From assembly GCF_023544665.1 (NCBI RefSeq), contig NZ_JAMJFL010000004.1:124001-188000 (forward strand): a stretch of 64,000 bases of DNA, read 5' to 3'. Position 1 is the stretch's first letter; each line of letters opens with the position of its first letter. Positions 34,636 to 42,950 of this stretch are shown in pieces. The notes under the pieces are model-generated. The model saw only the letters and a list, made by a program, of their open reading frames with translations. It had not been told where the DNA came from and searched no databases. The DNA comes from Streptomyces sp. YS415 (GTDB taxonomy: Bacteria; Actinomycetota; Actinomycetes; Streptomycetales; Streptomycetaceae). Position numbers and translations under genes: made by a program.

Positions 34636-35649
34636 GTGGCGGCCAGACCAAGACTCAAGGACGTGGCGGAGTACGCCGGGGTCTCCCCCAAGACCGTCTC
34701 CAACGTGATCAACGACTTCGAGCACGTCTCGGAACAGACCCGCACCGCCGTGCGCGAGGCCATCGACGCGCTGGGCTACCGCGTCAACATCGCGGGCCGC
34801 CAGCTACGGCAGGGCCGCACCGGCATGATCACCCTCGCCGTACCCGAACTCGACGTCGCCTACTTCGCCGAGCTGGCCAAACACGTCATGACCGAGGCCG
34901 ACCGACGCGGCCGCACCGTGCTCCTGCACCAGACCGGCGCCCTGCGCGAACGCGAACTGGCCGCCCTGCGCGGCTTCGACACCCAGTTCTCCGACGGCCT
35001 CATCCTCAGCCCCCTCGCCCTGCTCCCCCACGACCTCGCCACCCGCGACCGCAGACTGCCCGTCGTCCTGCTCGGCGAACGCTCCGCCGAGGGCAGCACC
35101 GACCACGTCGGCATCGACAACGCGAGGGCGGCCCGCGACGCCACCGACCACCTGCTCACCCGGGGCCGGCGCCGCATCGCCGTGATCGGCGGCGCCGTCC
35201 GCGGCCGCCAGGGCACCGACCGGCTGCGCACCGACGGCTACCGCGAGGCCCTCACCGCGGCCGGCCTGCCCTTCGACCCGGACCTCGTGGTGCCGGTCCA
35301 GGCCTACCACTGGCAGGACGGGGCCCGGGCCGCCACGGCCCTCATGGAGCGGCCCACTCCCCCGGACGCACTGCTGTGCCTCAACGACCACATGGCCCTG
35401 GGCGCCCTGCGCGCCCTGCACGAGCGGGGCCACTCGGTCCCCGGCGACCTCGACGTGGTCGGCTTCGACGACATCGAGGCCACCCGCTTCAGCGTGCCCT
35501 CACTGACCACCGTCGCTCCGGACAAGCAGGAGATCGCACAGGCGGCGGTCTCCCTGCTGCTGGAGCGGATCGACGATCCGGACGGGCGCCCGGTGCAGGA
35601 TCAGGTGGCCGGACATCGGGTCATCGTGCGGGAGAGCAGCGGGGGCTGA
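34636..35649 (+). CDS. LacI-family transcriptional regulator (second copy)
   Basis: A 337-residue regulator, GTG 34636 with a GGAG site. The helix-turn-helix is 'LKDVAEYAGVSPKTVSNVIN', nearly that of the first LacI. The sensor domain has 'MITLAVPELDVAYFAELAKHV', 'DGLILSPLALLP', 'CLNDHMALGALRALHERG' and 'VVGFDDIEATRF'. Two perfect TTACATCGATGTAA palindromes flank its island, so repression of the importer operon, the cytoplasmic GH2 and itself is inferred. The ligand is probably a sugar product of the GH2 pathway. Confidence 0.93.
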   Translation: MAARPRLKDVAEYAGVSPKTVSNVINDFEHVSEQTRTAVREAIDALGYRVNIAGRQLRQGRTGMITLAVPELDVAYFAELAKHVMTEADRRGRTVLLHQTGALRERELAALRGFDTQFSDGLILSPLALLPHDLATRDRRLPVVLLGERSAEGSTDHVGIDNARAARDATDHLLTRGRRRIAVIGGAVRGRQGTDRLRTDGYREALTAAGLPFDPDLVVPVQAYHWQDGARAATALMERPTPPDALLCLNDHMALGALRALHERGHSVPGDLDVVGFDDIEATRFSVPSLTTVAPDKQEIAQAAVSLLLERIDDPDGRPVQDQVAGHRVIVRESSGG

Positions 35650-35891
35650 CGCGGGCCGCGGCGGGCCCCCGCGGTCGACGCCCAGAAGAGGACACCCGCC
35701 GTACAGCGGAGCCGCGCTCACTCCGGTGCCCCATCGCCTCACCCACCCGTCCGACCCCCTCGCGTGCGCCCCCCGCGCGCTTCCGTGCGCGGGCACCGAT
35801 GGCCGAAATCCCGCCACGCGTACGGCACTTCGCCCCGCAGTGGGTAGTGACATCACGGTGGGCATCGGGGCGGCGGAGGGGGGCTGACACT

Positions 35892-36569
35892 GTGGCGCGC
35901 CTGTTGGGGACGTCCGGCACCGTCGAGTCACGTCGCGCGAGGCGACGCCAGACCGTGCGCCTGCTGCGCGCCCGAGGGCTCTACGGACCCCGGTTCCGCG
36001 ACGTACTGCCGGCGCTCGCACTCGTGGTGGCGGCGGTGTGCGCCCTCGTGGCGCTGCTCGCCTGGGGATACCGCGCCGCGGGAATCGCCGTACCGCTCGC
36101 CGGTGCCCTGATCATCACCTGCGCCGTGACGCTCTGGGTACGCCGTCAACGCCCCGGCGCGCGCCGCCGCCGCGGGTACTACACACCGGACGACCTCCTG
36201 GAACTCGACACCGAGGGCCTCGCGCTCGCCGTGGCGCGCATGCTGCGCCGGGACGGATGGCGGGTGCGGCTGATACCCGCCCCGGACCGGCCACGGGTGT
36301 GCGCACGGAACACCCACGGCCGCCACCTCGACGTGGCCTTTCGGCCGGTGGCCGAGCCGCTCCCCGACGAGGAGGCGCCGCATCCCCCCACGCACCGCGG
36401 CCAGGGCGGCGAGGAGGGTCTCCGCCTCGTCGTGCACCGCGGCACCTTCGCGGCCCGCGACCGGCGCTGGGCCCGACGGGAGGGCCGGACCTGCCTGCTC
36501 GACGGCTCCGCGCTACGGCGCTGGGGAGCGGGCGAGCCACTGGGCGACCTGCTCGACGAAGAGGCCTGA
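35892..36569 (+). CDS. membrane-anchored Mrr-like restriction-endonuclease-fold protein
   Basis: A 225-residue protein from GTG 35892 (GGAGGGG site). Two membrane helices lie at about 36–58 and 62–82 ('VLPALALVVAAVCALVALLA', 'AGIAVPLAGALIITCAVTLW'). The soluble part has 'LDTEGLALAVARMLRRDGWRVRL', then 'GRHLDVAFRP', and the end 'LVVHRGTFAARDRRWARREG' and 'LLDGSALRRWG', the order seen in Mrr_cat nuclease domains. The canonical catalytic D-(Q/E)xK is not clear, so it may be a degenerate, non-cleaving form. Solitary gene. Confidence 0.6.
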   Translation: MARLLGTSGTVESRRARRRQTVRLLRARGLYGPRFRDVLPALALVVAAVCALVALLAWGYRAAGIAVPLAGALIITCAVTLWVRRQRPGARRRRGYYTPDDLLELDTEGLALAVARMLRRDGWRVRLIPAPDRPRVCARNTHGRHLDVAFRPVAEPLPDEEAPHPPTHRGQGGEEGLRLVVHRGTFAARDRRWARREGRTCLLDGSALRRWGAGEPLGDLLDEEA

Positions 36570-36644
36570 AGCCGAGCGGCCTGACAGCGCGTCCGGGGCG
36601 GGGCGGCGCCCGTCCGCCGGTCGCCGTGCGGCAGGATGAGCGGC

Positions 36645-36977
36645 ATGAGCGTAGTCAAGATCAACGTACTGACCGTGCCGGCCGAACAGCGCGAGACGCT
36701 GGAGAAGCGCTTCGCCTCCCGTGCGCACGCCGTGGAGAGCTCCGACGGGTTCGAGTGGTTCGAACTCCTGCGGCCCGTCGAGGGCACCGACAGCTACCTC
36801 GTCTACACGCGCTGGCGCGACGAGGCGTCCTTCCAGGCGTGGATGGAGGGCCCGATGAAGGCGGCCCATCAGGGCGGCGGGGCCACCGAGGGCGGCGAGC
36901 GCCCCCGTCCGGCGGCCAGCGGGTCCACGCTGTGGTCCTTCGAGGTGGTCCAGCAGGCAGCACCCAAGACGGACTAG
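36645..36977 (+). CDS. antibiotic-biosynthesis-monooxygenase (ABM) domain protein
   Basis: A 110-residue protein (ATG 36645; ATG 36636 adds three residues). It has the ferredoxin-like ABM fold: 'VVKINVLTVPAEQRETLEKRF', 'SSDGFEWFELLRPVEGTDSYLVYTRW' and 'FQAWMEG', then a flexible linker and 'TLWSFEVVQ'. The length and 'GFEWFELLRP' pattern resemble HmoA/MhuD-like haem-degrading or related stress enzymes, but haem-binding residues are not certain. AGGA precedes the chosen start. Confidence 0.85.
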   Translation: MSVVKINVLTVPAEQRETLEKRFASRAHAVESSDGFEWFELLRPVEGTDSYLVYTRWRDEASFQAWMEGPMKAAHQGGGATEGGERPRPAASGSTLWSFEVVQQAAPKTD

Positions 36978-37041
36978 CGTCCGCGGAGCAGGCGGTACCC
37001 GTTGGGGCGGTGCCGCGCTGCTCGCTGGCGCGGGCGTCGGC

Positions 37042-37161
37042 GCAGGCGCTTTGAGCAGCGGGCGCCAGGCGCAGGCGCTTTGAGGAGCAGGCGCCAGAGG
37101 CAGGCGCTTAGCGAAGAAGGCGTCAGGCGCCGCCCCTCTGAGCCTCAGGCGCCGCCCCTCT
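37042..37161. repeat. tandem 29-bp and 22-bp repeats in an intergenic region
   Basis: Three 29-bp units start at 37042, 37071 and 37100, each beginning GCAGGCGCTT. They are followed by two copies of CAGGCGCCGCCCCTCT starting at 37124 and 37146 (22 bp apart). Units are GC-rich and contain GGCGCC/GGCGTC half-palindromes. They fill most of the 196-bp gap between the ABM gene and the convergent membrane-protein gene. Confidence 0.75.
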
Positions 37162-37173
37162 CCGCAGCGGGCG

Positions 37174-37608
37174 TCAGGCGTCGATCTTCTCGGCGGCGGG
37201 AGACCGCTGGGCCTCGTAGCGGAGCGCCATGCCGGTGGCCAGCGCGCCGAGACCCTCCCACAGGCCGACGCCCAGGAACCCGGCAGGTGCCCGCCCGCCG
37301 ATCACCGCGAGCGTGAAGACCGTGCACGTCAGCAGACGGAAGGGAACGGTCCAGCGGAAGAACGCCTTCCAGTCCGAGCAGGCGGCCAGGACGTAGTACA
37401 CGCCCATGTTGACCGCCGCCATGGAGGAGGCGGTCACGAAGACCAGGGTGTGGTCCCCCTCCGGGCGCTCGGATCCCACAGGGTCGGTGAAGCCCATGGC
37501 GGTCAGGAGGGCGTCCGGTGCGATCAGTCCCACGATGCCCAGGAGGGCGGCCAGGGCGCCGAACACGGCCATGGTCCAGCCGGACGGGGAGCGGGGTGCA
37601 CGCCGCAT
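37174..37608 (-). CDS. multi-span membrane protein, 144 aa
   Basis: A 144-residue protein with about four membrane helices. It starts after GAGGAGG at ATG 37608. 'WTMAVFGALAALLGIVGLIAPD' and 'VTASSMAAVNMGVYYVLAACSDWKAF' are the first two helical regions; the tail 'ALRYEAQRSPAAEKIDA' is cytoplasmic and polar. The pattern is common in unannotated Streptomyces membrane proteins, similar to DoxX-like four-helix proteins, but no family is asserted. Divergent from the S1 protease gene. Confidence 0.75.
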   Translation of the reverse strand: MRRAPRSPSGWTMAVFGALAALLGIVGLIAPDALLTAMGFTDPVGSERPEGDHTLVFVTASSMAAVNMGVYYVLAACSDWKAFFRWTVPFRLLTCTVFTLAVIGGRAPAGFLGVGLWEGLGALATGMALRYEAQRSPAAEKIDA

Positions 37609-37829
37609 GAAGTCCTCCTCTGCACGGGGGCGTTGGGCCTGAGGCGGTAGCGTACGCACGGCCTGAAGCCGACCTACCCCCGCCCTCGGCAACCCGGCAC
37701 AATGGGCGCTGCCCGTTGCCCGCAGGCGGCACGGACGCCGGGTGGAACGTCGCGTCGCACACCGGCAGCACGCACCGGCACCCGGCACACTCGGCCAATC
37801 ATCCAACGGTCCTCGGGGAGTTGTGGGCG

Positions 37830-38702
37830 ATGAGAACACGCCGTACCGCCATGGGACGTCTCCGGTCCACCGCCTGCGCGCTGAGCCTGCTCGTCGGGGC
37901 CGCCCTCACGGTGTCCGGAACCGGCACGGCGCAGGCCGCACCCCCCTCCCTCGCAAGCGCCGCCTCGGCCGTCGAAGCCCTCGACATCGCCGGGACGGCC
38001 TGGGCCGAGGACCAGCGCACGGGAACGCTGCGGATCCACGCGGACTCCACGGTGACGGCCACCGATCTCGCCCGCCTCCGACAGCTCGTCGCCCGTTCCG
38101 GCGGCGCGATCACCCTCGAACGGCAGGACGGCCGGCTCCGCACCCTCCTGTCGGGCGGCGACGCCGTCTACGCCTCCGGCGGGCGCTGCTCGGCGGGGGT
38201 CAACGTGCGCAGCGGCACCACGTACTACTTCGTCACTGCCGGCCATTGCACCGGCACCGCGGCCACCTGGTACACCAGTTCCGCCCAGACCATGGCGATC
38301 GGCCCCACCGCCGGCACCAGCTTCCCGGGCAACGACTTCGGCGTCGTCCGTTACGCCAACACAGCCGTGCCGCGGCCCGGCACCATCGGCACCGTCGACA
38401 TCACCGGCACCGCGAGCGCCTACGTCGGCCAGAGCGTCTGCCGGCGCGGCGCCACCACCGGCGTCCGCTGCGGCGTGGTCACCGCGCTGAACGTCACCGT
38501 CAACTACAGCGGCGGGACCGTCTACGGCCTCATCCGCACCAACATCTGCGCCGAGCCCGGCGACAGCGGCGGCCCCCTCTACGCCGGCGACAAGGTCCTC
38601 GGCATCCTTTCCGGCGGCTCGGGCAACTGCACCACGGGTGGGACGACGTACTACCAGCCCATCCAGGAGGCCCTCACCACGTACGGGCTGTCCGTCTACT
38701 GA
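37830..38702 (+). CDS. secreted S1-family serine protease
   Basis: A 290-residue secreted protease like S. griseus proteases. The signal peptide spans about 1–36 ('[10 protein letters not shown]'), followed by a propeptide (about 37–105). The mature domain opens near '[20 protein letters not shown]'. Catalytic triad: His139 ('VTAGHC'), Asp169 ('NDFGVV') and Ser246 ('PGDSGGP'). The region around residues 269–282 ('[14 protein letters not shown]') fits the SGP-type loop. ATG 37830 follows GGGGAG. Divergent from a membrane protein gene. Confidence 0.93.
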   Translation: MRTRRTAMGRLRSTACALSLLVGAALTVSGTGTAQAAPPSLASAASAVEALDIAGTAWAEDQRTGTLRIHADSTVTATDLARLRQLVARSGGAITLERQDGRLRTLLSGGDAVYASGGRCSAGVNVRSGTTYYFVTAGHCTGTAATWYTSSAQTMAIGPTAGTSFPGNDFGVVRYANTAVPRPGTIGTVDITGTASAYVGQSVCRRGATTGVRCGVVTALNVTVNYSGGTVYGLIRTNICAEPGDSGGPLYAGDKVLGILSGGSGNCTTGGTTYYQPIQEALTTYGLSVY

Positions 38703-38743
38703 CGCGGAGGCCCGCTACCAGCCGGATCGACGTACCGGTGCCG

Positions 38744-39220
38744 TCAGACCGTTCCGACGCTGCGCACCCACACAGGAAAGGGCACCGCGTCCGGCTCGGG
38801 GGCGGTCGGCTGCGAGTGGTCCTCCACGGTCTCAAGAGCCTCCCAGAGGACCAGTCCCGGCTCCTGGTCGCTCAGGAAGCCCTGGATCAGGGACTCGAGA
38901 TCGTCAGAGGGTGCATAGGCGCCGCCGAACGGAAGTTCCCCCGCAGCCACCGACGCGGTGGAGCAACGCAGTTGCCCTGCCTGCACGTCGTGCCACACGT
39001 AGAACGTCGCTTCCCCGCGGAAATCCATCTCGCGGATCCGGAGCCGAATCCTTTCGGCGGTCCGCTCGAAGGCGCCGACGACCTCGGCCACGGACAGCGA
39101 CCGCCTGCCATCCGGTTCCGCACCGAGCCACCAGGTGTTGGTCTCGCACTCCACGTCAGGGTCGGCAGGGTCCAGGATCAGTGGCTCGTCCGCTATCTCA
39201 GCGATGTACGTCAACAGCAC
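38744..39220 (-). CDS. hypothetical protein, 158 aa
   Basis: A 158-residue soluble protein with an acidic bias. It starts 'MLLTYIAEIADEPLILDPAD' and has 'SVAEVVGAFERTAERIRLRIREMDFRGEATFYVWHDVQAGQLRCS', then a Pro-rich tail ending 'WVRSVGTV'. No signal peptide or membrane helix. The pattern is like small immunity-type or regulatory hypothetical proteins of Streptomyces, but no family is recognised. Confidence 0.75.
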   Translation of the reverse strand: MLLTYIAEIADEPLILDPADPDVECETNTWWLGAEPDGRRSLSVAEVVGAFERTAERIRLRIREMDFRGEATFYVWHDVQAGQLRCSTASVAAGELPFGGAYAPSDDLESLIQGFLSDQEPGLVLWEALETVEDHSQPTAPEPDAVPFPVWVRSVGTV

Positions 39221-39354
39221 GCGAGAAGTATCCCCTTCCTGGCCCGTATCACCCCCGGCCCCGGTGACCCCCGCGGCCCGGTCGGGGATGGGTCAGGGGT
39301 GTCTCCGGGGTGACCCCGATGTTCTGGTGGCACTCGGGTCCGAGGATATGAAGC

Positions 39355-40041
39355 ATGATCACTCCCGAGCGTCATGCACTCGGCCGCCTGCTTGGTCCCG
39401 CCGTCTGGGGTGCCGTCGTGCTGGCGGTGAACGCGGCCCTCTGGTCACCCCTGGACACCGATCCTCAGCTCAGTCCGCTGTCGCTGACCGTCAGTGACTT
39501 CGCCGCGCTGGACCGCGGGGGGCCGATCGAGACGACCATGGCGTTGCTGGGTGTGATGTCCCTGCTCCTGCTGGTGGTGGCGCGCGGGCGGGTGAAGGCC
39601 GTTCGCGGCCTGCCGTCCCTTCTGCTGGCGGTCTGGGGGTTCGGGCTGCTGCTGGCCGCCGTGGTGCCGACGGACCCGCTGACCACGGAACTGAGCACGT
39701 CCGCCTACGTCCACCGGTATGCCTCGGTCGCGGCGTTCGGTGCGCTGCCGGCCGCCGGACTGCTCCTGGCGCGACGGCTGAGGTCGGATCCGCGGGCGGC
39801 CGGCACGGTCCGGTGGCTGCGCGTCCTGGCGTGGGCCGCGATACTCGGGGCCGCGCTGATGGCCTACTCGGCCGGTCCGGGCGGCAGGGAGCTCATCGGC
39901 CTGGTGGAACGCCTGCTGCTCGGCAGCGAGGTAGCCCTGCTCGGCGTACTCGGCCGGTTCATACATCAGCAGCCGGCGGCCTCTACTTCGGTGCCTCGCC
40001 ACCGAACAGGCCGGATTCCTGTCACCGGCGTCGGCTCCTAG
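39355..40041 (+). CDS. DUF998 membrane protein
   Basis: A 228-residue protein with about six predicted membrane helices, as in DUF998. Typical parts are 'SLTVSDFAALDRGGPIETTMALLGV' after the first helix, 'LLLAAVVPTDP', 'HRYASVAAFGALPAAGLLLARRL' and 'GLVERLLLGSEVALLGVLGRFI'. Function unknown. GAGG precedes ATG 39355. Its last four bases overlap the convergent tpg gene. Confidence 0.85.
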   Translation: MITPERHALGRLLGPAVWGAVVLAVNAALWSPLDTDPQLSPLSLTVSDFAALDRGGPIETTMALLGVMSLLLLVVARGRVKAVRGLPSLLLAVWGFGLLLAAVVPTDPLTTELSTSAYVHRYASVAAFGALPAAGLLLARRLRSDPRAAGTVRWLRVLAWAAILGAALMAYSAGPGGRELIGLVERLLLGSEVALLGVLGRFIHQQPAASTSVPRHRTGRIPVTGVGS

Positions 40042-40595
40042 AAGGACACGTCGAAGTAGTCGATGTCGGTGATGTCGACTTCGAGGTTGTCCGCGCGGCG
40101 ACCGCTGTCCTTGAAGTAGATCTCCTGGAGCCCTTCGGCGACGATGCCGCGCAGTTGGGCGTCCCCGGCGCCTTGCCGGCGGGCGTCGAACAGGCGGTGG
40201 GCGTACTCGGGCGGCAGGTGGACGGTCAGGCGGCGCATGCGGGGGTCGTCGGTGGTGCCGATGGGGGCGGTGTAGCCGAACCGGGCACGGGTCTCGATGG
40301 TCAGTCCGGTGCTGGTGGCCGCCTTCTTGCGGGCCAGCTGCCGCACACGCGGCTGCCACGCCTTGGCCACCTCCCGCTCCAGTGCCGCCTTCAGCGCCGG
40401 GCGGGGGTGCTTGGCCGTCCCGGCGAGGTAGCGCTCCACCTGGCGCCGGGAGATGCCGAGACGTCGCGCCACGGCCTTGGTGGAACCCTTCTCCGCCCGG
40501 GTGAGCAGCCGCATCTGGGCGGCCGGCGTCTTCGGCGGCGGCTTGGTGACGTGTTCGAGGTCGGCGCGGTCCAGGGCGTCGTCGATGTCCCCCAC
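40038..40595 (-). CDS. tpg: telomere terminal protein Tpg
   Basis: A 185-residue terminal protein that attaches covalently to the 5' ends of linear Streptomyces replicons and primes end patching. It has the Tpg pattern: a helix-turn-helix 'STKAVARRLGISRRQVERYL' (38–57), 'REVAKAWQPRVRQ', 'RFGYTAPIGTTDDPRMRRLT', and the acidic C-terminus 'LEVDITDIDYFDVSF'. Residue 114 is Thr, the position recalled as the DNA-linked Thr in S. coelicolor Tpg. The GTG start at 40595 is four bases after the tap stop, with GAAGGGGAG upstream, so the two are coupled. Confidence 0.93.
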   Translation of the reverse strand: MGDIDDALDRADLEHVTKPPPKTPAAQMRLLTRAEKGSTKAVARRLGISRRQVERYLAGTAKHPRPALKAALEREVAKAWQPRVRQLARKKAATSTGLTIETRARFGYTAPIGTTDDPRMRRLTVHLPPEYAHRLFDARRQGAGDAQLRGIVAEGLQEIYFKDSGRRADNLEVDITDIDYFDVSF

Positions 40596-40599
40596 CGGG

Positions 40600-42783
40600 T
40601 TACTCCCCTTCCTCGAGGACGGCGTCGCCGCCCTTGATGTGGCGGGCCGGGTTGAAGCCCTGTTCCATCAGGTCCACCGCCCAGAGCATCGACTGCACGC
40701 CCTCCAGTTTCGCCAGCCCGGGGGTGGACCCGAGCCGGAAGCCGCCGGGCTGGGGCTTGCCGGAGGCCGCGTACGGCAGGAAGTCCAGGGGGCTCGGGCC
40801 GGGCGAGGGGTAGACGACGCAGTCCGACAGCACCGCGAGCGGGTAAAGGCCCGTCAGCTTCGCCATGTTCAGCAGTTTGCGGTGCATGTTGACGCGGGCC
40901 TTGCTGATGACCGCGGCGCGGATGTCGGGGCGCCAGGTCGGGCGTTCCAGGGCGGGCCAGCGCTCCCCGTCCTTGTAGTGCCTGCCCTGAGGGCGCTCGC
41001 GCAGCTTGCCGACGCCGCCCTTGACGGTGGCCTTGATGGCGGTCAGTACGGCGGTCAGGGCCGGGTCGACGTCCTTGTGCCGCTCCATCGCCGCCAGGAA
41101 GGCGCGGTCGTCCAGGTCCCGGGTGACGCCCAGGTCGGCGAGGGTGTCGACGTAGGCGTTCTTGAGCCGGTCGTGCCAGGGGTCCAGGTAGGTGCCGGTC
41201 TCGCGCCGGAGGTACGCCTCCAACGGCTGCACGTTGTAGCCGAGTTGGTGGGCGTAGGCGACGGTGTGGGTCTGGTACCAGGCCGGGCCCTCGGGCCGCT
41301 CCCCGGTCGGCGTGAAGGGGCTGGGCAGTCGCGGGTCCAGCTCGATATGGCTCAGGTCAACCAGCCAGGAGCCGGGGATCTTCGGGTTGAAGGCGGGGGC
41401 GTGGAAGTGGTCCGGGGCGGACAGGCCGACCACCAGGCGGGCCGCTGCGGCGAGGAACGCCGTGTTGAGGTCCAGGCCGACCACGTGCGGCAGCGTGCAC
41501 TCCTCGTCGGTGAGCAGGTCGACCGGCCGCACCCACTGGTAGGCCTCCTCGTCCAGGAAGCCGCCCCGCCAGCCGGAGTTGACGACGACCGGGTGCTCCG
41601 GGGTGGCCTCCGGCGGGGCCGGGTCCATCGGTTGCGTGCCGAGGCTGCCGGGGTTGTGGCCGGAGGTCCAGTTGCCGGTCGTCTCGTCCCGCTCCGGTCG
41701 GGTGGGCGGGCGCAGCGCGGTCATCAGCTCCAGGCCGGACACCGCCGTCGATCCGCGCGGGGTGATGACCCGCTGGGCGTACATGCCGAGGACGCGGGCG
41801 ATGTCGGCCGGCGCCATGTCCGCCACGCCGGGCCAGGACCGCTCGTCGAGGGCCTCCCACGGCAGGATCGCGAACTGCACGCACTGCCGCGCGCTCCCCT
41901 GGACCCTGCGGTAGACCCGCGCCCACGGCCCGAACCCGCGCTGCGTCAACCGCCACTGGGCCTTCACCACCTGCTTCACGACGGGGTGGTCGTCGGGCAG
42001 GCGCAGGTTGCGGCGGTCCTCCAGGCGCTCCGGGAGGCCGAACCGCACGGCGGCCTCGGCAGTGAGCACGATCAGCGGGTCGGCGTCCTTGCCGTAGCGG
42101 TGCAGCTTCGGCGCGCCGAGGCCGGACTCGCGCAGTGTCCACTCCACCAGTTCCGGGAGGGTGGTCGCGGGGCAGTGCAGGACGATGCCGCCGACGCCGT
42201 AGGCGGTTCCGTCGCCGTCCAGTACCGCGAGCGGGCCGTGCGGGAAGCGCGGGTCTGCGGCGGGCAGCGCGGCAGGCTGCCTCGCCGCTCGGCCTGCGGG
42301 ATGTACGGGCTGCGGCACGAGGCCAGCGGTTCGCGGCTGCGGGCCGGGCGTCAGGTCGGGTCCGGGCGTCGGCCGGTAGCCGGGCGTCAGGTCGGGTCCG
42401 GACGTCGGCCCGTAGCCGGGCGTCGGTTCGGCTGCGGACGCCGGTGCGGATGCGGCCCTCGGCCCGGATGCGGGCGCGTCCGGGACGGAGGGCGCCGGCG
42501 GGGCGGGGTGCCGCGCGGGCGGGGTGGCACGGTGCGCGGGGTGCCTTTCGGCCCAGCCGTCCAGGAGTCGCTTGTAGGCCGCGAGCCGCGGTCCCCTGGG
42601 CTCGCTCCGGCCGTTCTCCCAGTTCTTCACGGTCTGTTCGGTCACGGCCAGCGCCTTCGCCGTTCGCGCCTGGGTGATACCGGCGGCCTCGCGCAGCCTT
42701 ACCCGCTCAGCGGGAGGCGGCAGCTGCGGCTCCTCCTCCAGCAGCGCTTCCACGGACAGGAGCAGCTCTTCCTCGGATGCCAT
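40600..42783 (-). CDS. tap: telomere-associated protein Tap
   Basis: A 727-residue protein, close to the ~740 aa of known Tap. Tap binds the 3' telomeric overhang and recruits Tpg. A helix-turn-helix lies near residues 35–60 ('ITQARTAKALAVTEQTVKNW'), followed by a Pro-rich linker with a 12-residue repeat (two copies of a PGY-type unit, about 130–160), then the large conserved body ('YGVGGIVLHCPATTLPELVEW', 'LDLNTAFLAAAARLVVGLS', 'YAHQLGYNVQPLEAYLRRETG', 'SKARVNMHRKLLNMA'). GGAGGTG precedes ATG 42783. Upstream gene of a tap–tpg operon; divergent from a helicase. Confidence 0.93.
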   Translation of the reverse strand: MASEEELLLSVEALLEEEPQLPPPAERVRLREAAGITQARTAKALAVTEQTVKNWENGRSEPRGPRLAAYKRLLDGWAERHPAHRATPPARHPAPPAPSVPDAPASGPRAASAPASAAEPTPGYGPTSGPDLTPGYRPTPGPDLTPGPQPRTAGLVPQPVHPAGRAARQPAALPAADPRFPHGPLAVLDGDGTAYGVGGIVLHCPATTLPELVEWTLRESGLGAPKLHRYGKDADPLIVLTAEAAVRFGLPERLEDRRNLRLPDDHPVVKQVVKAQWRLTQRGFGPWARVYRRVQGSARQCVQFAILPWEALDERSWPGVADMAPADIARVLGMYAQRVITPRGSTAVSGLELMTALRPPTRPERDETTGNWTSGHNPGSLGTQPMDPAPPEATPEHPVVVNSGWRGGFLDEEAYQWVRPVDLLTDEECTLPHVVGLDLNTAFLAAAARLVVGLSAPDHFHAPAFNPKIPGSWLVDLSHIELDPRLPSPFTPTGERPEGPAWYQTHTVAYAHQLGYNVQPLEAYLRRETGTYLDPWHDRLKNAYVDTLADLGVTRDLDDRAFLAAMERHKDVDPALTAVLTAIKATVKGGVGKLRERPQGRHYKDGERWPALERPTWRPDIRAAVISKARVNMHRKLLNMAKLTGLYPLAVLSDCVVYPSPGPSPLDFLPYAASGKPQPGGFRLGSTPGLAKLEGVQSMLWAVDLMEQGFNPARHIKGGDAVLEEGE

Positions 42784-42950
42784 GCGCGCCCACCTCCGCG
42801 GCGACCCTAACAGTTTTACCCTCCCATTTAACCCATGTGACAAGCTGTTCGATCATCGTGGCGCAGGACCCTGAGGCGGCTTCTGTCTGGCGTACGAGAG
42901 GATCGACGCCGCAAGGACCGGGGGCACGGCGCGCGAGGAAGGGACCGTCG

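Noticed and set aside
31346-34708. Plus-strand open frame across the binding-protein and cytoplasmic GH2 genes
   Set aside because: Low-complexity antisense frame; it spans two real genes and both perfect operators.
37042-37161. CRISPR-like array
   Set aside because: Units are contiguous with no spacers, only three copies, and no cas genes are nearby.
42345-42416. Telomere-like or mobile-element repeat
   Set aside because: The 36-bp repeat is in frame within the Pro-rich linker of Tap and encodes a 12-residue repeat.
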